Positions 16,585 through 28,183 of a DNA stretch of 48,909 nucleotides are shown piece by piece. How positions within the stretch are numbered: the stretch's first letter is position 1; each line of letters starts with the position of its first letter. Source of the DNA: Ramazzottius varieornatus (lineage: Eukaryota; Tardigrada; Eutardigrada; Parachela; Ramazzottiidae). The notes beneath the pieces are model-generated. The model ran no database searches and had not been told where the DNA came from. It saw nothing but the letters and a program-made list of their open reading frames with translations. The stretch lies in NCBI GenBank assembly GCA_001949185.1, contig BDGG01000003.1, positions 1 through 48,909 of the forward strand, in the 5' to 3' direction. The translations under genes and the position numbers were made by a program.

Positions 16585-17698
16585 CGGAGCTCGAGCTGAT
16601 ATACTCAGACTTTGTCCTCCCTTTGTGGGTGAGATTTCATCGTTCTGGTCGTCATGAAAGTTAATGGTCGGTGAGGAGGAGCAGAGGAAACCGCGGATTC
16701 GAAACAGACGTCGAAATGAATGCGAAGCACTACCCCTCAAGTGACGCATGACCTGCGTGACAAAATGGGCGTGTCTCAAAAACGCGACATTTACGTAAGA
16801 TCTCGATTATTAGGCTGCGTAAATCACTCGTCGATCGCTGGACCACATTTTGTTCTACGAGGTAAAGGTCGTAAACTTAGTCGCCCCATACCGGGTTTGA
16901 AAGTTAGCCATGGCTGTAGCGTCTATCGCTTGATTGACCATTTGATTGTCAGTCTTCGCTTTTTAACATGAGATTCAACGTTTTTCTAATTGCGGATCTC
17001 TTGGATTCTCCGAATCTTCACGTTGACTGTACCTAAGACAATTCGACAGCCCATTATTTTATCTACCGATCTATCCATAAATGTTTGGGATTAAGTAGGA
17101 GAGAACAGGCGAACTTGGACGGCTAACTTAATAAACCCGGTATCGGGTGGCTAACTTTACAACCGTTCCCTCGTACATCCTAGTACGCCATTCCCCAACA
17201 ATCTGTTTTGGTTTTCTACTATTTTCAACGTGACTAGAGTGTGGAGATTGGAGCAACGTTGAAGGAGAGTTTAGAGATCGCAGCAACGTTGAGGGTGGAA
17301 GCAGAGCGCCAGAAGACTTCGGTTGCCTTGAGGACGACATGGAGCAAGGATCTGGATTTACTGGAAATCTCGACGAACCCCCTGCTCCCTCTTCCAATGC
17401 TGCCGTTACGAGGTAATCTTCTCTCTTTGAAGAATGGTACAAACTCATTGATTTTCTGATTGTTTTGCAAAAATCTCCGATCGATTTTGATTGAGTGGCA
17501 TTTCCACTGCGTTATGTCATCGTGACGAAGCACTTTCACGGTTTTCCATTCACAAAACAAACATGAAGCAAACGATTTCCACTGTTGGATTGTAGCCATA
17601 CTTTTCCCCTTCTCGTAGCTATCGTAGCTAAAGCCCTTCTCGTAGCTATCGAAACTTGTTTCCTGGGTAATTTCCTGTATTTCACGGACGAGGAAGAC
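16585..17698. other. intergenic region between C18orf21-like and ABHD4-like genes
   Basis: This 1.1-kb divergent gap has no recognised exon. It holds an imperfect tandem duplication near 17240-17298 (a GAGAT-GCAACGTTGA unit twice) and a second near 17610-17655 (CTTCTCGTAGCTATCG twice) just before the ABHD4 start. Several 60-200 codon open frames overlap on both strands here but none resembles a protein family. Confidence 0.45.
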
Positions 17699-19377
17699 AT
17701 GGCGGGACCTGTGGCCTCTCCCCCCACTTTGAGCTTTATCGCAAGTGTCGCTTCTGTCGTTTACAGGGCTGCTTCCCGCTGGCTTTCCTTATCTTCCTGG
17801 ATTCCTCGATGGGTACCCACCTCCGACGAAGCTCTAGCGGCTGCCGAACGGAAAATCCTCTCATGTGAGTCTAGTCTGTCCGAGAAAACCAGAAAACCGT
17901 TAAACACGGGTAAACAATTGGAATTTCTAATTTATCCAGCAGTGGTGACGCAACGGGTGGGCGGTGTCTTGTTGTTTGACTATTCCTGTCAACCAATAGA
18001 AATCTGCGTTTCTTAAAGAGCCGTCCTTCGATTCGTGATGTCAATAGTGGAAGATGTTCAGTGTTCGGTTCCTCCACTGTACACTTTTTTGTCTTTTTTT
18101 CCAGATTTGAAGACTCCCTATCAAAGCAGGTTCGTTACCGTCGATCCTGATCCCGCCGTCAAACGTCCCAAGCCCTACAAGATATGGACGTTGTCTATGA
18201 ATACACAACACCCCATCTCGCAGACCCCCATCGTCCTCGTCCACGGCTTCGGTGGCGGTGTCGGCATGTGGATCCACAACCTGGACGCCCTCTCCGCTAG
18301 ACGTCCCCTTTACGCCATGGACGTCTTGGGGTTCGGACAGTCTTCTCGGCCATCCTTCAGCAGCAACGCCGAGAGTGCCGAAGCGCAGTTTGTCGATTCC
18401 ATCGAAGCCTGGAGGAAAGAACTGAACTTGACCAAGTTCATCCTCCTGGGACACAGTCTGGGCGCCTTTCTCTGTGCGAGTTACGCGTTAAAATACCCTC
18501 AACACGTACGGCACCTCATCATGGTCGATCCGTGGGGTATGCCGGAGCTACCGAGTCAGAAAGAGACGCTGCATAGGCAAGCTCCTTTCTGGATCCGGAC
18601 AGCCGCGACAGTGATGCAGCCATTCAACCCACTCGCTGGACTTCGAGCTGCTGGACCTTGGGGTAAATTACTCGGTATTTTTCCCTTCTTTCCTCTGTTT
18701 TAAACTCTTTTGATCTCTGGTAGGTCCCAGACTAGTGACTAGACTCAGGCCGGACCTGCAGAGGAAATTTATAGATGTGGTCGAGGAGGAGAACGCAATC
18801 TTTGATTACATTTATCATCTCAACGCTCAGCATCCGAGGTGCGTTTTCGAAGGTGGCGCACGCTTCCAGTCAATGGCAGTGTTTACGTGCGCCACTTGAA
18901 ATTTCAATCTGGTTCAATGCATTCGCCCGCGTTCATGTTCGAGTGTTTATTTTTCGTCTGACGTATTTTGATGACATTGTGGTTGTTGTAGTGGGGAGGC
19001 AGCTTTCAAAACCATGACGAGTGGTTTCGGTTGGGCCAAGAATCACATGTCGACGAGGATGGGCACGATGGAAAGGACGTTACCGGTGTCGTTTGTGTAC
19101 GGTAAAAGATCGTGGATTGACCATAGTATTGCTTATACGGTAAAAGACAACCGCAAAGAATCCTTTACGGAAGTGATTGTAAGTCTCGCGCAACTGGACA
19201 TCCAATTACGTACTGTATTTCGGATCTTTTAAGTGGTCTTATTTTCTGGTTTCTTTTCTCCAGATGGTTGAAGGAGCTGGGCATCACGTCTATGCCGATA
19301 TGCCCAAAGAATTTAACCGTATTGTCGATGATATCTGCCAGAGAGTGGATAACGACGAGATTGGGAAACCTCTCTGA
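17699..19377 (+). CDS. ABHD4: ABHD4-type alpha/beta hydrolase (lysophospholipase/N-acyl lipid)
   Basis: Five exons: 17699-17864, 18105-18662, 18724-18838, 18992-19178, 19264-19377; 379 residues. The oxyanion strand VLVHGFGGG, the DVLGFGQSSRP loop, the nucleophile elbow GHSLGA, an acidic VDPWGMPE segment and the late GAGHHVYAD histidine loop complete an alpha/beta-hydrolase with Ser-Asp-His. The ABHD4/ABHD5 subfamily is indicated by PWGMPE and by FGWAKNHM-M. ABHD5 has lost the nucleophile (Asn instead of Ser), so the intact Ser favours ABHD4, which in mammals deacylates N-acyl phosphatidylethanolamines. No signal peptide is evident; an N-terminal hydrophobic helix may touch membranes. The third intron carries a palindromic element. 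Confidence 0.85.
18851..18897. repeat. palindromic element, AAGTGGCGCAC family, in ABHD4 intron 3
   Basis: AGGTGGCGCAC (18851-18861) pairs with GTGCGCCACTT (18887-18897) across a 25-nt loop. It fills much of the 18839-18991 intron. Confidence 0.75.
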
Positions 19378-20374
19378 GAAAGATTTCATTTGTTAGTTTA
19401 TGCTACCAGCTCTGGAGCTCTCGCAGAAGTGTTTTTAATGGACAAATTTTCCTTGGTGTGAGATTTACGTCAGTTATCGACTTTAATGATTATCTGCTTG
19501 TGGAAGGAGACATTTTTATCGCACGAAATTTTTGTGTTTCTTGAGCTTCTCTTATCCTAACAGAGTTTTGGTGTACGTTCAAGTCCCACGGTCATTTTTG
19601 AGTTTTTACTTCTTGTTGTTACACTGAGGACTTCAGTCAAATCCAGAAATTCAAGGCTGTGCGGAGCTCTGTAAAGTTATTTCAGCCGCGTGGATTTCTG
19701 GGGAGTTACATAGTCCTCTGTTAAGGAAGCTTGGAGCCTTGGATGCAGCGCAATCGAACACGAAGATAAATACAAAAAGAAAAAATGTTCACACCCGGGA
19801 TCGAACCGGGGACCTCCTGTGTGTGAGACAGGCGTGATAACCGCTACACCATGTGAACCGGTTCTTGTTATCCAGGGGAGGTTAATGTTTGGATATGTTT
19901 CATAGGAACGGTGCAGTAGTGTTTACATCGCGAGTTTTGTCACCTTTGTGCGGGAAGATTTTGGACCGATACAGTAACTTTCTAGTTCGCCATAAATTTC
20001 GGGAATGAAACAAGACGAAAAGCTGACTTCACTTCGAGGCAGCGCCGAATGAACTCAATGGAGTCATCGGAATTTCAATATCCAGGAGTGGAAGTTCGCG
20101 TGAACCCTCGCTGCCGACACCGAAACAGTCTCGCAAACTCGAACACAGGTCTTCAGTCCAGAACTGTACTTCACGCATTTATGACGCATTTATGCAGTGA
20201 AAAATTGATAGCGAAGGACAACTTCAATTTAGATAAAGTTAAAAAACAACGTAGCATGTAAAACCTACGCCGATGCAAAAATCACGACCAAAACGATGAC
20301 ATTCCCTGTCCCCCCAAATGCTAAAACTAGAACTCAAGAAACTTGCGAGAATGTAAAGCAATTTAGATCCATTT
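19378..20374. other. convergent intergenic region containing a tRNA gene
   Basis: Between the stops of ABHD4 (+) and DCTN4 (-). Apart from tRNA-Val at 19787-19858 I see no gene; the open frame at 20049-20261 resembles nothing known. Confidence 0.5.
19787..19858 (-). tRNA. tRNA-Val (anticodon CAC)
   Basis: The reverse strand gives a 72-nt cloverleaf. The acceptor stem GTTCACA/TGTGAAC pairs perfectly. The D-arm contains TGGTGTAGCGGTTATCA, which is also the internal A box. The anticodon stem CCTGT/ACAGG encloses loop CTCACAC with anticodon CAC. The T-arm GGTTCGATCC matches the B box. There is no intron and CCA is not encoded, as expected in a eukaryote. It sits alone between two protein genes. 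Confidence 0.95.
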
Positions 20375-22444
20375 CTACACAGCTTTCCCCAAGTTCATAT
20401 CGACACGCAGAGTAATCCAAGTCGTTTGAATCTGCGGCTCCTTCGGCTTCGGTTCACCACTCGAACTGTTAGTCAAATCCGTTCCAGAAGCCGAAGTAAA
20501 CAGAGTGTTCTGTACTTCCTGGTAGTCGTACGTGATCATGAACGATACCTGCAATAAAAGAAACAAGTCGAACATCAAGAAACAAAGCAAAGAAACTTTG
20601 TCTGTTGTACCCAATTGTCCATTTCTTTTGAAACCGGCGTACAAGTAAACTTCAAGCCGACCGTATACAGTTTCCTGAAAGCAACGAAAGAAGATTCTTC
20701 CCTAGCCAAAGCCCCAGTACCCTCACTCGGCTTCTCATCTGCCACACAGAGTCGGCTGAGGATTGTAACGGGTGTAGAAGGGAGTTCCACGTTCTGGACT
20801 GCAACGCCGTTAATCCAGCTCGGCATCACTTCCGCTTCCGGGACAGGGCTAAACGACATCTGAATGTCGTTCACAAATGGGTTCTTCACGGTCACGACGA
20901 AAGTGCAAGACTTGCCGACAGTTAGGGAGGGCTTACAGGGCTTGATGGTTGGGACGAGAAGTGGCGCAGAGCTGTTGATCTTGAACTTCACCGTGTGTGC
21001 TGCAAAACAAGTTAGCCAATCAACCACAGCCCAATCAAAGAAAACGCTGCTTATGACATTACATGACGGACATTACAAGATAACCATGACATAGCACCAC
21101 GACACTGACAAACACGAGATTGATTATTGATTGTGACGTATGAGCTCAACCGGAAGTGGAAGTTTGTGGAACTCCCCGCACGAACTTCAGGGTTCTCGAA
21201 GAGTTTCTTAAGATTTTTCTTGAAAACTTACCAGCAGCAAAGTCGGTCTTCGTCATGACGTGTTGGCAGGCTTTACATCGCGACAGCTTCTTGACCACCA
21301 GCGGCTTGTTCCTCGGCAAGAGCTTTTCCGCCGTCAACGGCTGTTCACCAGGATAGCAAAGCCTCTTATCCAACGTCAGCCGTTTCTGTGCTTCCTCCAC
21401 GCTCACTGATCTCAGAAGTTTCTCATCCGAACACTCGGTCAGGTTATCCAGGTACCCGACGTTGGGTAACCGAGCTTGCAGAACCACCATGTCCGGTGGA
21501 GCTGCACTGGCGGCACTGATTCGCTTCTGCGCCACGGAGACTAACTTGTACTTGTCAGCGATGAACGGGTAACCCGGTCGGTACTTCTTGGGCTTCTGGT
21601 TCTTGGAAATCATACTAGCGCGATCCGTGATGCTCTGGCCGCGGTAGTAATCGGCTAGGGCGAGGACGTCGGCGTGAGTGGAGGAGGACGGCTTGAAGTT
21701 CCAGGGTGACACGACGGAAGACTGCTTTGTGGCGTCGGGGATGCCCGCGGAACGAGTGGACCACCGACATGTCCGACAAACTAGATGAAACTTCCTGAAC
21801 AAAAACACTACAGGACTGATTTCCACTCAAGTCTGAATTATTTCGACGAATCATATAAAGGACGTAATTTTTCGGAAGTACGACTGTACGAGTATTCATA
21901 CTTTTCTTGCAACGCTTTCGCTTCTGCAGACAGGTCTTCAGGTGCAACTTCTCCACTACTAACAATAGAGCTTCTCACGATTAAAGCCTGCGAGCAGACC
22001 GGACATTCGAAACACTGGGGGCAACTGCAACAAAACACAGAACACGTCATTGACAAAAGTAACATTAAATCTGGCGCTATGATAAGTCAGACCGTAAATT
22101 AGCAACCCCAGTCTACAGCCAGCGTGACGTTCTGTTCTGGGTCGTCATTTACGGACCGTAAGGCAAAGTGCACCAAGTTTAAATCGTTCGTGAGGAGAAA
22201 TGAAAGTTGAGCATTACCCGTGCTCCTTCTCGCTTGTTTCACTGTGAGTGAAGGTTTCCGAACAGCTGGTGCATCGTAGAACCTCAATTTCCTCTTGGAT
22301 ACCGTTCCGATTGCGGAGTTGCTTACAATGTCGGCAAAAGTGGAGCCAAAACACGGATCCGTGGACGTCGCCGTCAGAGTAGATTACCTTGTCTCCTTGA
22401 GCCAGAAATGGTGGAAGGAAAGCGGTAGGAATCGTTGTAGACAT
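20375..22444 (-). CDS. DCTN4: dynactin subunit 4 (p62)
   Basis: Five exons: 22218-22444, 21902-22024, 21232-21794, 20611-20999, 20375-20548; about 491 residues (human 460). The N-terminal zinc-binding cysteines appear in family order: HFCRHC, RCTSC, GCPQCFECPVC, VCRTCRW, and later RCKACQH. The C-terminal half is a beta-rich domain (KFKINSSAPLLVPTIK; TVGKSCTFVVTVKNP) ending LRVDMNLGKAV. Dynactin p62 sits at the pointed end of the dynactin Arp1 filament and helps dynein cargo adaptors bind. I chose the ATG at 22444 (MSTTIPTAF); an in-frame ATG at 22519 would add 25 residues. The donor at 21901 (GTATGA) was chosen over an alternative 16 nt downstream because it spaces the CRTC motif as in other species. 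Divergent from PIGU. Confidence 0.92.
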
Positions 22445-22825
22445 CTTAACCAGTACTTGGCTCGAACACGGTGAGATCTGTTTTCGGAGCTCGAGGAACA
22501 GTGGAAAATCCGACTTCATCCGAAGATGTTAGAGAGAAACCGATAAGATCTGGATTCTGGAATTCCGAGGAAAATAGCCCTTCGATTGATCAAGTGATCA
22601 GATACAGCCTTGCGATTTGCGAATTGATTGAGACTCACTGAGTTGAATTGATTGAATGCAAACAAAAGAATTTCTCGTTTCTTAATCGTGAATTTCCTCC
22701 CCAGACTTTTGTGTTCGGTTTCTTCTTTCCGGTAGTCTGACTTAATCCAGGACTTAATTCCTCCTCTAGAGTTGACTGCCAACCCCGGTTAGTGGATGTG
22801 CTAGGCGAAAGCGTCTTCATTGGAG
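22445..22825. promoter_or_regulatory. bidirectional promoter region, DCTN4 / PIGU
   Basis: A 381-bp gap between divergent start codons; no coding exon is seen. Promoter function is inferred from gene orientation. Confidence 0.4.
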
Positions 22826-25127
22826 ATGGACCGTAGGGGAGCAGTGCAAGCCGCGACGCTTGTTGTGATGGGAGCGATCGGCTTCACCTTGCGTCTTCCA
22901 TCACTTTCCCCTGGAGTGCAAAGATTTGTGGAGGATCGCGTGGAGTTTTCTGTTCCAACAAATGCATGGCGCAGAGGTACGAACCACTGTTTTCACAGTT
23001 GTGCTGTTTGAGCACGCAATGCGATGACAATATTCGTTTCGAACGAACTGACTCGAATGTCGCGCATTGCATCGCTTCTTTCAGCAAGTGCGCAATTTGA
23101 TTGGATTATTAGTATTTATCTTTTTACCTTTTTTCTTTTCTTCTAGCGGCCGAAGGCGTCTTTCTTCACGAATCCGGAGTGGATCCTTACGAAGGCGATA
23201 TGTACCACGAGGTAAGCTTGACACTATAAAGGATCTGATCGTATAGCGAGGATTTTAATATATGGATTCTCTGTGTTTGCAGACGCCTCTGTGCCTGATA
23301 TTTCTAACCAAAGCGAAAAGCCTTGGCGAGACATTCCTGAATCGATTATTTCCAGTACGCATAACGTTTCCGCATCTCACCTTCTTCCCATAACTGGTGC
23401 ATAAGTTACATTCCAGTCTGCACGGTATTTATTTTTCGCAGGCTTGTGATATCTTGACGGCGATATGCCTGTATTTCTTCGCCAAGAACCTCGTTGAAGC
23501 GATGGTTCGTGCTTTTTCAACTCTTCAATTTCTCGAACTCTTCAAGGCCTTTCTGACTTGTTTGCATATTTTTTTCACCAGATAATCCAGCAGAGAAAGG
23601 ATTATGCATCACTCAAGCCGAAAGTGCAGCTGTTATTGACGCCCTTCGAAGATATCCCCAAGGTCCCGCTGGCTGTGTTCATATGGTACACGTACAATTT
23701 GCTTCCCCGTTTTCGTTTCCTTATGAAACTTGCATGATGAACTATCTGCCTGCACGTTACTTGGTTCGCACGAGATGTATGCAATACGGTTATTCCTTTG
23801 TAGGTATATATTAAATCCTTTCGTCATTGGATCCTGCATGGCGAAAACCACGTCGGTCTTCACTAACCTCCTTCTCGCAGCCATGCTTCTCTTCACGTCT
23901 TTCGGTGAGGCAAACAAGAAGATTTTTTGGTGCCCCACGTCTCGATTTTATGCGTATCCTATTATACGGTAATTATTTTTATAGAGTAGTGTTGCAGTAT
24001 TTTCCGTTGTAGGCTCCAACCCAGTTGCACGAGTAGCATCACTTGTCTTCCTCGCGCTGGCCAGTTACCAGACGCTTTACCTCTTCCTCTTATTTCCCGC
24101 GCTACACCTTTATTTGATGGTAATTTTCACCCAGAGGTTGCTCTGTTGCTAGTTAGACTCTATAGCTCTACTTTGCAGACATCCGTGCCCGATAAACAAC
24201 GTTCGCGGCTGTGGTACGAGCTTGGACATCTGGTGGTCAACCTTGGCATCTTCGGTGTGACGCTGTCCGGCCTGGTCATCTTTTCCAGCATGATCATGGG
24301 CTCCTGGACCTTCCTTCGGGGCGTTTACGTCTTTGCGTAAGTTTCTGGAAAAATTAGAAATATTCAAGAATTCACAAACGGGTTTTCTCTCGTTGCAGCG
24401 TCTCGTCGCCAGACTTGACGCCGAACATTGGGCTCTTCTGGTACTTCTTTACGGAGATGTTCGAGCAGTTTCGAACCTTCTTCGTCTGTACATTCTTTAT
24501 GAATGTTTGTCTGTATGCCATACCTGTGGCCACAAAACTTAGGTAATTGATTGTCTTGAAGTTTTCCGCGATATTTTTCCAACCGGAAGTGGTTCTTCTT
24601 TTTTAACTTTTCAGGCATGATCCACCGTTCGCCATCTTCGTTTTGCTGATTCTCATAACCATCTTCAAGCCGTATCCTTCGTACGGAGACGTTGGGTTCT
24701 ACATGAGCCTGTTTCCCATTTGGAGAAGGCTTGAACCGCGTAAGATTCCTGCAAGTTTTGGTAATAAGGAAGCTTTGTTGAATGAGTGCATTCTTCTGGT
24801 TTGTTCTAGTAATGAAGCAGACGCTGATTGTCAGCGTGATGCTGCTGATAGCTGTGGTCTTGTTTCCCGTTTTGTGGAAACTTTGGATCATCGCCGGAAG
24901 TGCCAATTCAAATTTCTTTTATGCCATTACCTTAGTTTTCATAGCATCTCAGGTAAGATAAACTTCTGAGATTCCGTAGTGTGATTCCGCAATGTGTCAC
25001 CCTCGTTTGTGAGTATACATCTTACCGACAGGTCTTCTTTGTGTGCGATGTGACTCTCGCCCACGAAAAGCGCCAATGGCAGCTGAAGAACAACGCCGAA
25101 ACCTTGGAAGCCATTCATTTGGACTAA
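22826..25127 (+). CDS. PIGU: GPI transamidase subunit PIG-U
   Basis: Twelve exons: 22826-22976, 23147-23211, 23283-23354, 23442-23504, 23582-23685, 23804-23904, 24013-24119, 24179-24336, 24399-24542, 24615-24739, 24810-24952, 25032-25127; about 442 residues (human 435). It is a polytopic ER membrane protein with many hydrophobic segments. Family signatures are [35 protein letters not shown] and [24 protein letters not shown] belongs to the GPI transamidase complex (with PIG-K, GPAA1, PIG-S, PIG-T) that attaches GPI anchors to proteins in the ER; its segment near the FWYFF motif is implicated in recognising the lipid. The start is ATG at 22826; a TTG two codons earlier is not used. The fourth intron has a GTTCGT donor. 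Confidence 0.96.
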
Positions 25128-25466
25128 TCTTCCGCACTGACCACGACATTCGAAAAGTCGAGAGTTATCCTTCCTTTTGCCTCTCTTTCAAGCCAGTACT
25201 TTTGCTGATATCTGACCATTTGGGATTTGCGGACATTGTATCTTTTTTGTTCTTTTGTAGTTTTTTTTGTAGTGAGTCGGTTTCCATGCAAGGACAGTAT
25301 AATTCGTACGAAGAGAAAATTAAGCAATCAATCAATTGATTGATCCTCCGGTTTTGCGATATCAAACTCGACCAGAAGTCGTTCTGTCTTGAATCTAACG
25401 AAACAACTCATCACATACAAATCACGCTGGATAAACACGTCGCTTTGCTGGAAGGATGTGCCCGAT
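25128..25466. other. short intergenic region between PIGU and FAM187A-like gene
   Basis: A 339-bp tandem-orientation gap. The frame is open upstream of the chosen FAM187A start back to an ATG at 25389, so a longer 5' end cannot be excluded. No other feature is seen. Confidence 0.4.
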
Positions 25467-28092
25467 ATGCAGATTCGTGTGAATTTATTCCTCCTCATTC
25501 AAATTCTCGCAGGACATCACCTCCTTGTGTACGGAGAAACTCAATCCCCAGAAGCCCTGTTTTGTCAGAAGCTCCACATCTATCGCTACACATTACGCGT
25601 CAAAGACCCGGTCCCCATCTTCCTGGAAGCCACTCTGGGTGAAACCCTGGAGATTCCTTGTCCGTTGTGTATTGACAACCCCAAACAGCCAGCCAACTGG
25701 TTTGTGCAACGTCATACTGCTAAGTTCGAAACAACTCCACCGTACCTCGTCAAGGACGACAACCTTCTGAAACTGGAGAGGGGTATTTACCCTCCTGCCA
25801 ACACTTCTGTCGAGGAGATCACCGACGACCCTTTCACCTTCGACGAGTTCAACCGGATCTTCGTGCAAAAGAGCAACAACCTTGTCATCCGGAACCTCAG
25901 TGGTGAGTTTGAGCAACGTCCTTGCACAAGCGTATCAATAGGTATAAACGTGATACGTGTAGAACGCGTGACGTAGAGCTCGCGATCATCTTCCAGAATG
26001 CAGATCCAAAGCTGCAAGAGGAGACGTCGTCATGCGGGTGTTGCTCTGAATACCGTGGCTCTGGATTCCTGCCTGCTGTCGTAAAGAGCCAGCTTTGTTT
26101 TGGTGGTTAACCAATATATCGGTCTGGCCCTTGGGCGAAAAAAATTCAAAATACTGTAAACAGTGTGAAAAACTTCCTTGGAGTTGGAGCTAAAGTTTTT
26201 CTTCCGTTTGTCAACGCGCTGAGTTGAAACGCACTACAAGAGGAGGGGGAGTGTTAGCGGGTAACGCGCAACACATGCGGAAGAAAGAGAACTAACCAAC
26301 TCGCAATTTTTTCCGAAAGATACCCCTCGAAAAGTGACAATTTCAATCTTTCGAAACCTAAGTACAAGCTCCTTGCGCCTGCAACCAGACTGGACAACCG
26401 TAGGTTTTAACGGTCAACCGAAGGTCCAAGAAGCAACAGCTGTGTCGATTCGAAGCCGTTTTTACTACGTATTTGTAGTGGTTTACTTTAGTGAGTGATC
26501 TGGGACTATACACCTGCAAAGTCGCCGCTACGAAAGAATCCAACGGCTTCCTGTACTACGTTCGAGGTCTCATTCACAAAGACCCCATTATCCTTCCGCT
26601 CGACAACGAGACCTATGGCTTCACCGGGAAGAAGTCACTGGATCTGGCTTTCAAGCCGCGACCACACAGCCCTCCAATCAAGATTCAGCTCGTCCACGTC
26701 GACCTGGTCCCACAAGCATGGTCGGAGTGTACGTCGTGTGGAGATATCGCCGGCCAACAAGAACAGCTGCTGGAATGCCGAGTCAAGTTTGTCTATCCTC
26801 AAGGTGATCAAGATGAGTTCAGGAGACGCTACGCTGCACTAGGCTCGGAAGGTCTGGGCAACATCGAGCGGTACCTTGCCTCGATGAATCGAAAGTTCAT
26901 GGCGGACTACGAAGAGAAGATGACCATGGTTGGTCTGTTGCGAGCCTGTGTCTTGACGGGCATGTCGGATACGCGGAGGTTTCAGCAATGCCAGGAAAAG
27001 ATTTACTATCAGGACGATCTCGGTTTCAAGAACGGGACAAGCTGCAGGAGCCTGCTCCACCTAAATTGGTAAGACGACACTCTGCGCAACCGGTGAGATA
27101 CTTTGGTATTGGAGATATCATAGCTGCATACAAGTCGTCGCTATGGATTAACGGTGCGCTGTATGCAGGTGCACAAAACACTAAATAGACACTTGCTAAG
27201 TAAACACCTGCATGCCCGTTCACCGCAGAGATCGTGTACTATACTGTATGCAGGTTTGCAGACGTTCTTTATGGACTGGTCGGATGCTGTGACGGTTACT
27301 CTGTAGCGAAGTTACTCAAATTAATCGTCGAAAGTCGTGTTTCAGGTGGACATACGAAGCAGGAAAAGAAGAGATCATTTTTCCGCCACCGCAGCTCATC
27401 GGCGGGGTACTTCGCTCCCGAACGTGCAAGGTCCCGTGCCCCGTCGACGAAAGTGGCAAAGTCGTGGGTCTGGCCGCGAAGAAGGTGAAAGCGAAGAAGT
27501 TCCTCAAACGTCGTGGTCTCAACCTGAAACTCATCCGACAGAAGCAAAAGAAAAGAAAGACCGCCATACGGAAACCCAAAAGACATGTCATCAACGAGTT
27601 CGCCGGTACTTCGATCAAGCTCAGCTGCCCGACGGCCAAGATGGATAATGTACTCTTGTGGAAAAACGGAACGCTGGACTTGAACCCATACTCCATCGGC
27701 GAGGAAAGCGGAGGAAAAATCACGTACATCAACAATCTAGTGTTGTATATTCGTAAGCTGACCAAATACGACTCTCAAGTTTACAGGTAAGCCACACTCA
27801 ATTCCTGTTACACTGATGTAATGTTGGCCTTTTTTCTACGCGGGGTTACAGTTGTTGGCAAGAGGATCAGCTGAAAGCGGAAGTGGAAATCAAAGTGGTC
27901 AAGCCCAAAGAGGCGCCACCGGACTTGAGGGTTGCGCTGTTGTACTTGGCGGTGGGCCTCGCCTTCGACGTCCTGATCTTTCTCGCCTTGATGGTGGTTC
28001 GGCATCGACAACGGAAAGCGGTTCGGATGAAAGGCTACAAAGAACTTTACGATGATACAACCGTACAGAAAAACATACCAGTAAAGCAATAA
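25467..28092 (+). CDS. FAM187A: FAM187A-like two-Ig transmembrane protein
   Basis: Four exons: 25467-25902, 26492-27068, 27346-27786, 27852-28092; about 564 residues (human about 413). Order: signal peptide (MQIRVNLFLLIQILAG); first Ig-like domain with CPLC start, ANWF tryptophan and SDLGLYTC; a linker with WSECTSCG, as in the human WTPCDRCG motif; RTCKVPCP; a second Ig-like domain with IKLSCPTAK, LLWKNG and DSQVYSCW; one membrane helix (LLYLAVGLAFDVLIFLALMV) and a short basic cytoplasmic tail. These shared motifs in order make orthology with the FAM187 family convincing; its function is essentially uncharacterised. A Lys/Arg-rich stretch of about 40 residues, with KRR and KKRK clusters, precedes the second Ig domain. 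The start at 25467 was chosen because it begins the signal peptide. Confidence 0.82.
27125..27255. repeat. GTATGCAGGT-family cluster in FAM187A-like intron 2
   Basis: Within the 27069-27345 intron: CTGCATAC near 27125, GTATGCAGGT at 27161-27170, ACCTGCATGC near 27206, and GTATGCAGGT at 27246-27255. Alternating orientation gives two facing pairs, as at 1.9 kb. Confidence 0.75.
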
Positions 28093-28183
28093 CCCCATCG
28101 GATGGGGTCTTGACTTTTGCCAAACTGGTCGAACAGAACCCATGCGGGATTTTTAGTGCCAAAGAAATTACTGAAATGAAGAG

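Noticed and set aside
16736-16765. AAGTGACGCATGACCTGCGTGAC as another copy of the palindromic family
   Set aside because: Only one half-arm matches loosely and no paired right arm with the family flank is present.
22820-22825. TTG start for PIGU two codons before the ATG
   Set aside because: A eukaryotic ATG lies at 22826 and fits the family N-terminus; TTG initiation is not expected.
28092-28108. Palindrome ACCCCATC-G-GATGGGGT after the FAM187A stop as a terminator hairpin
   Set aside because: A one-base loop cannot fold as drawn, and intrinsic hairpin terminators are a bacterial feature.
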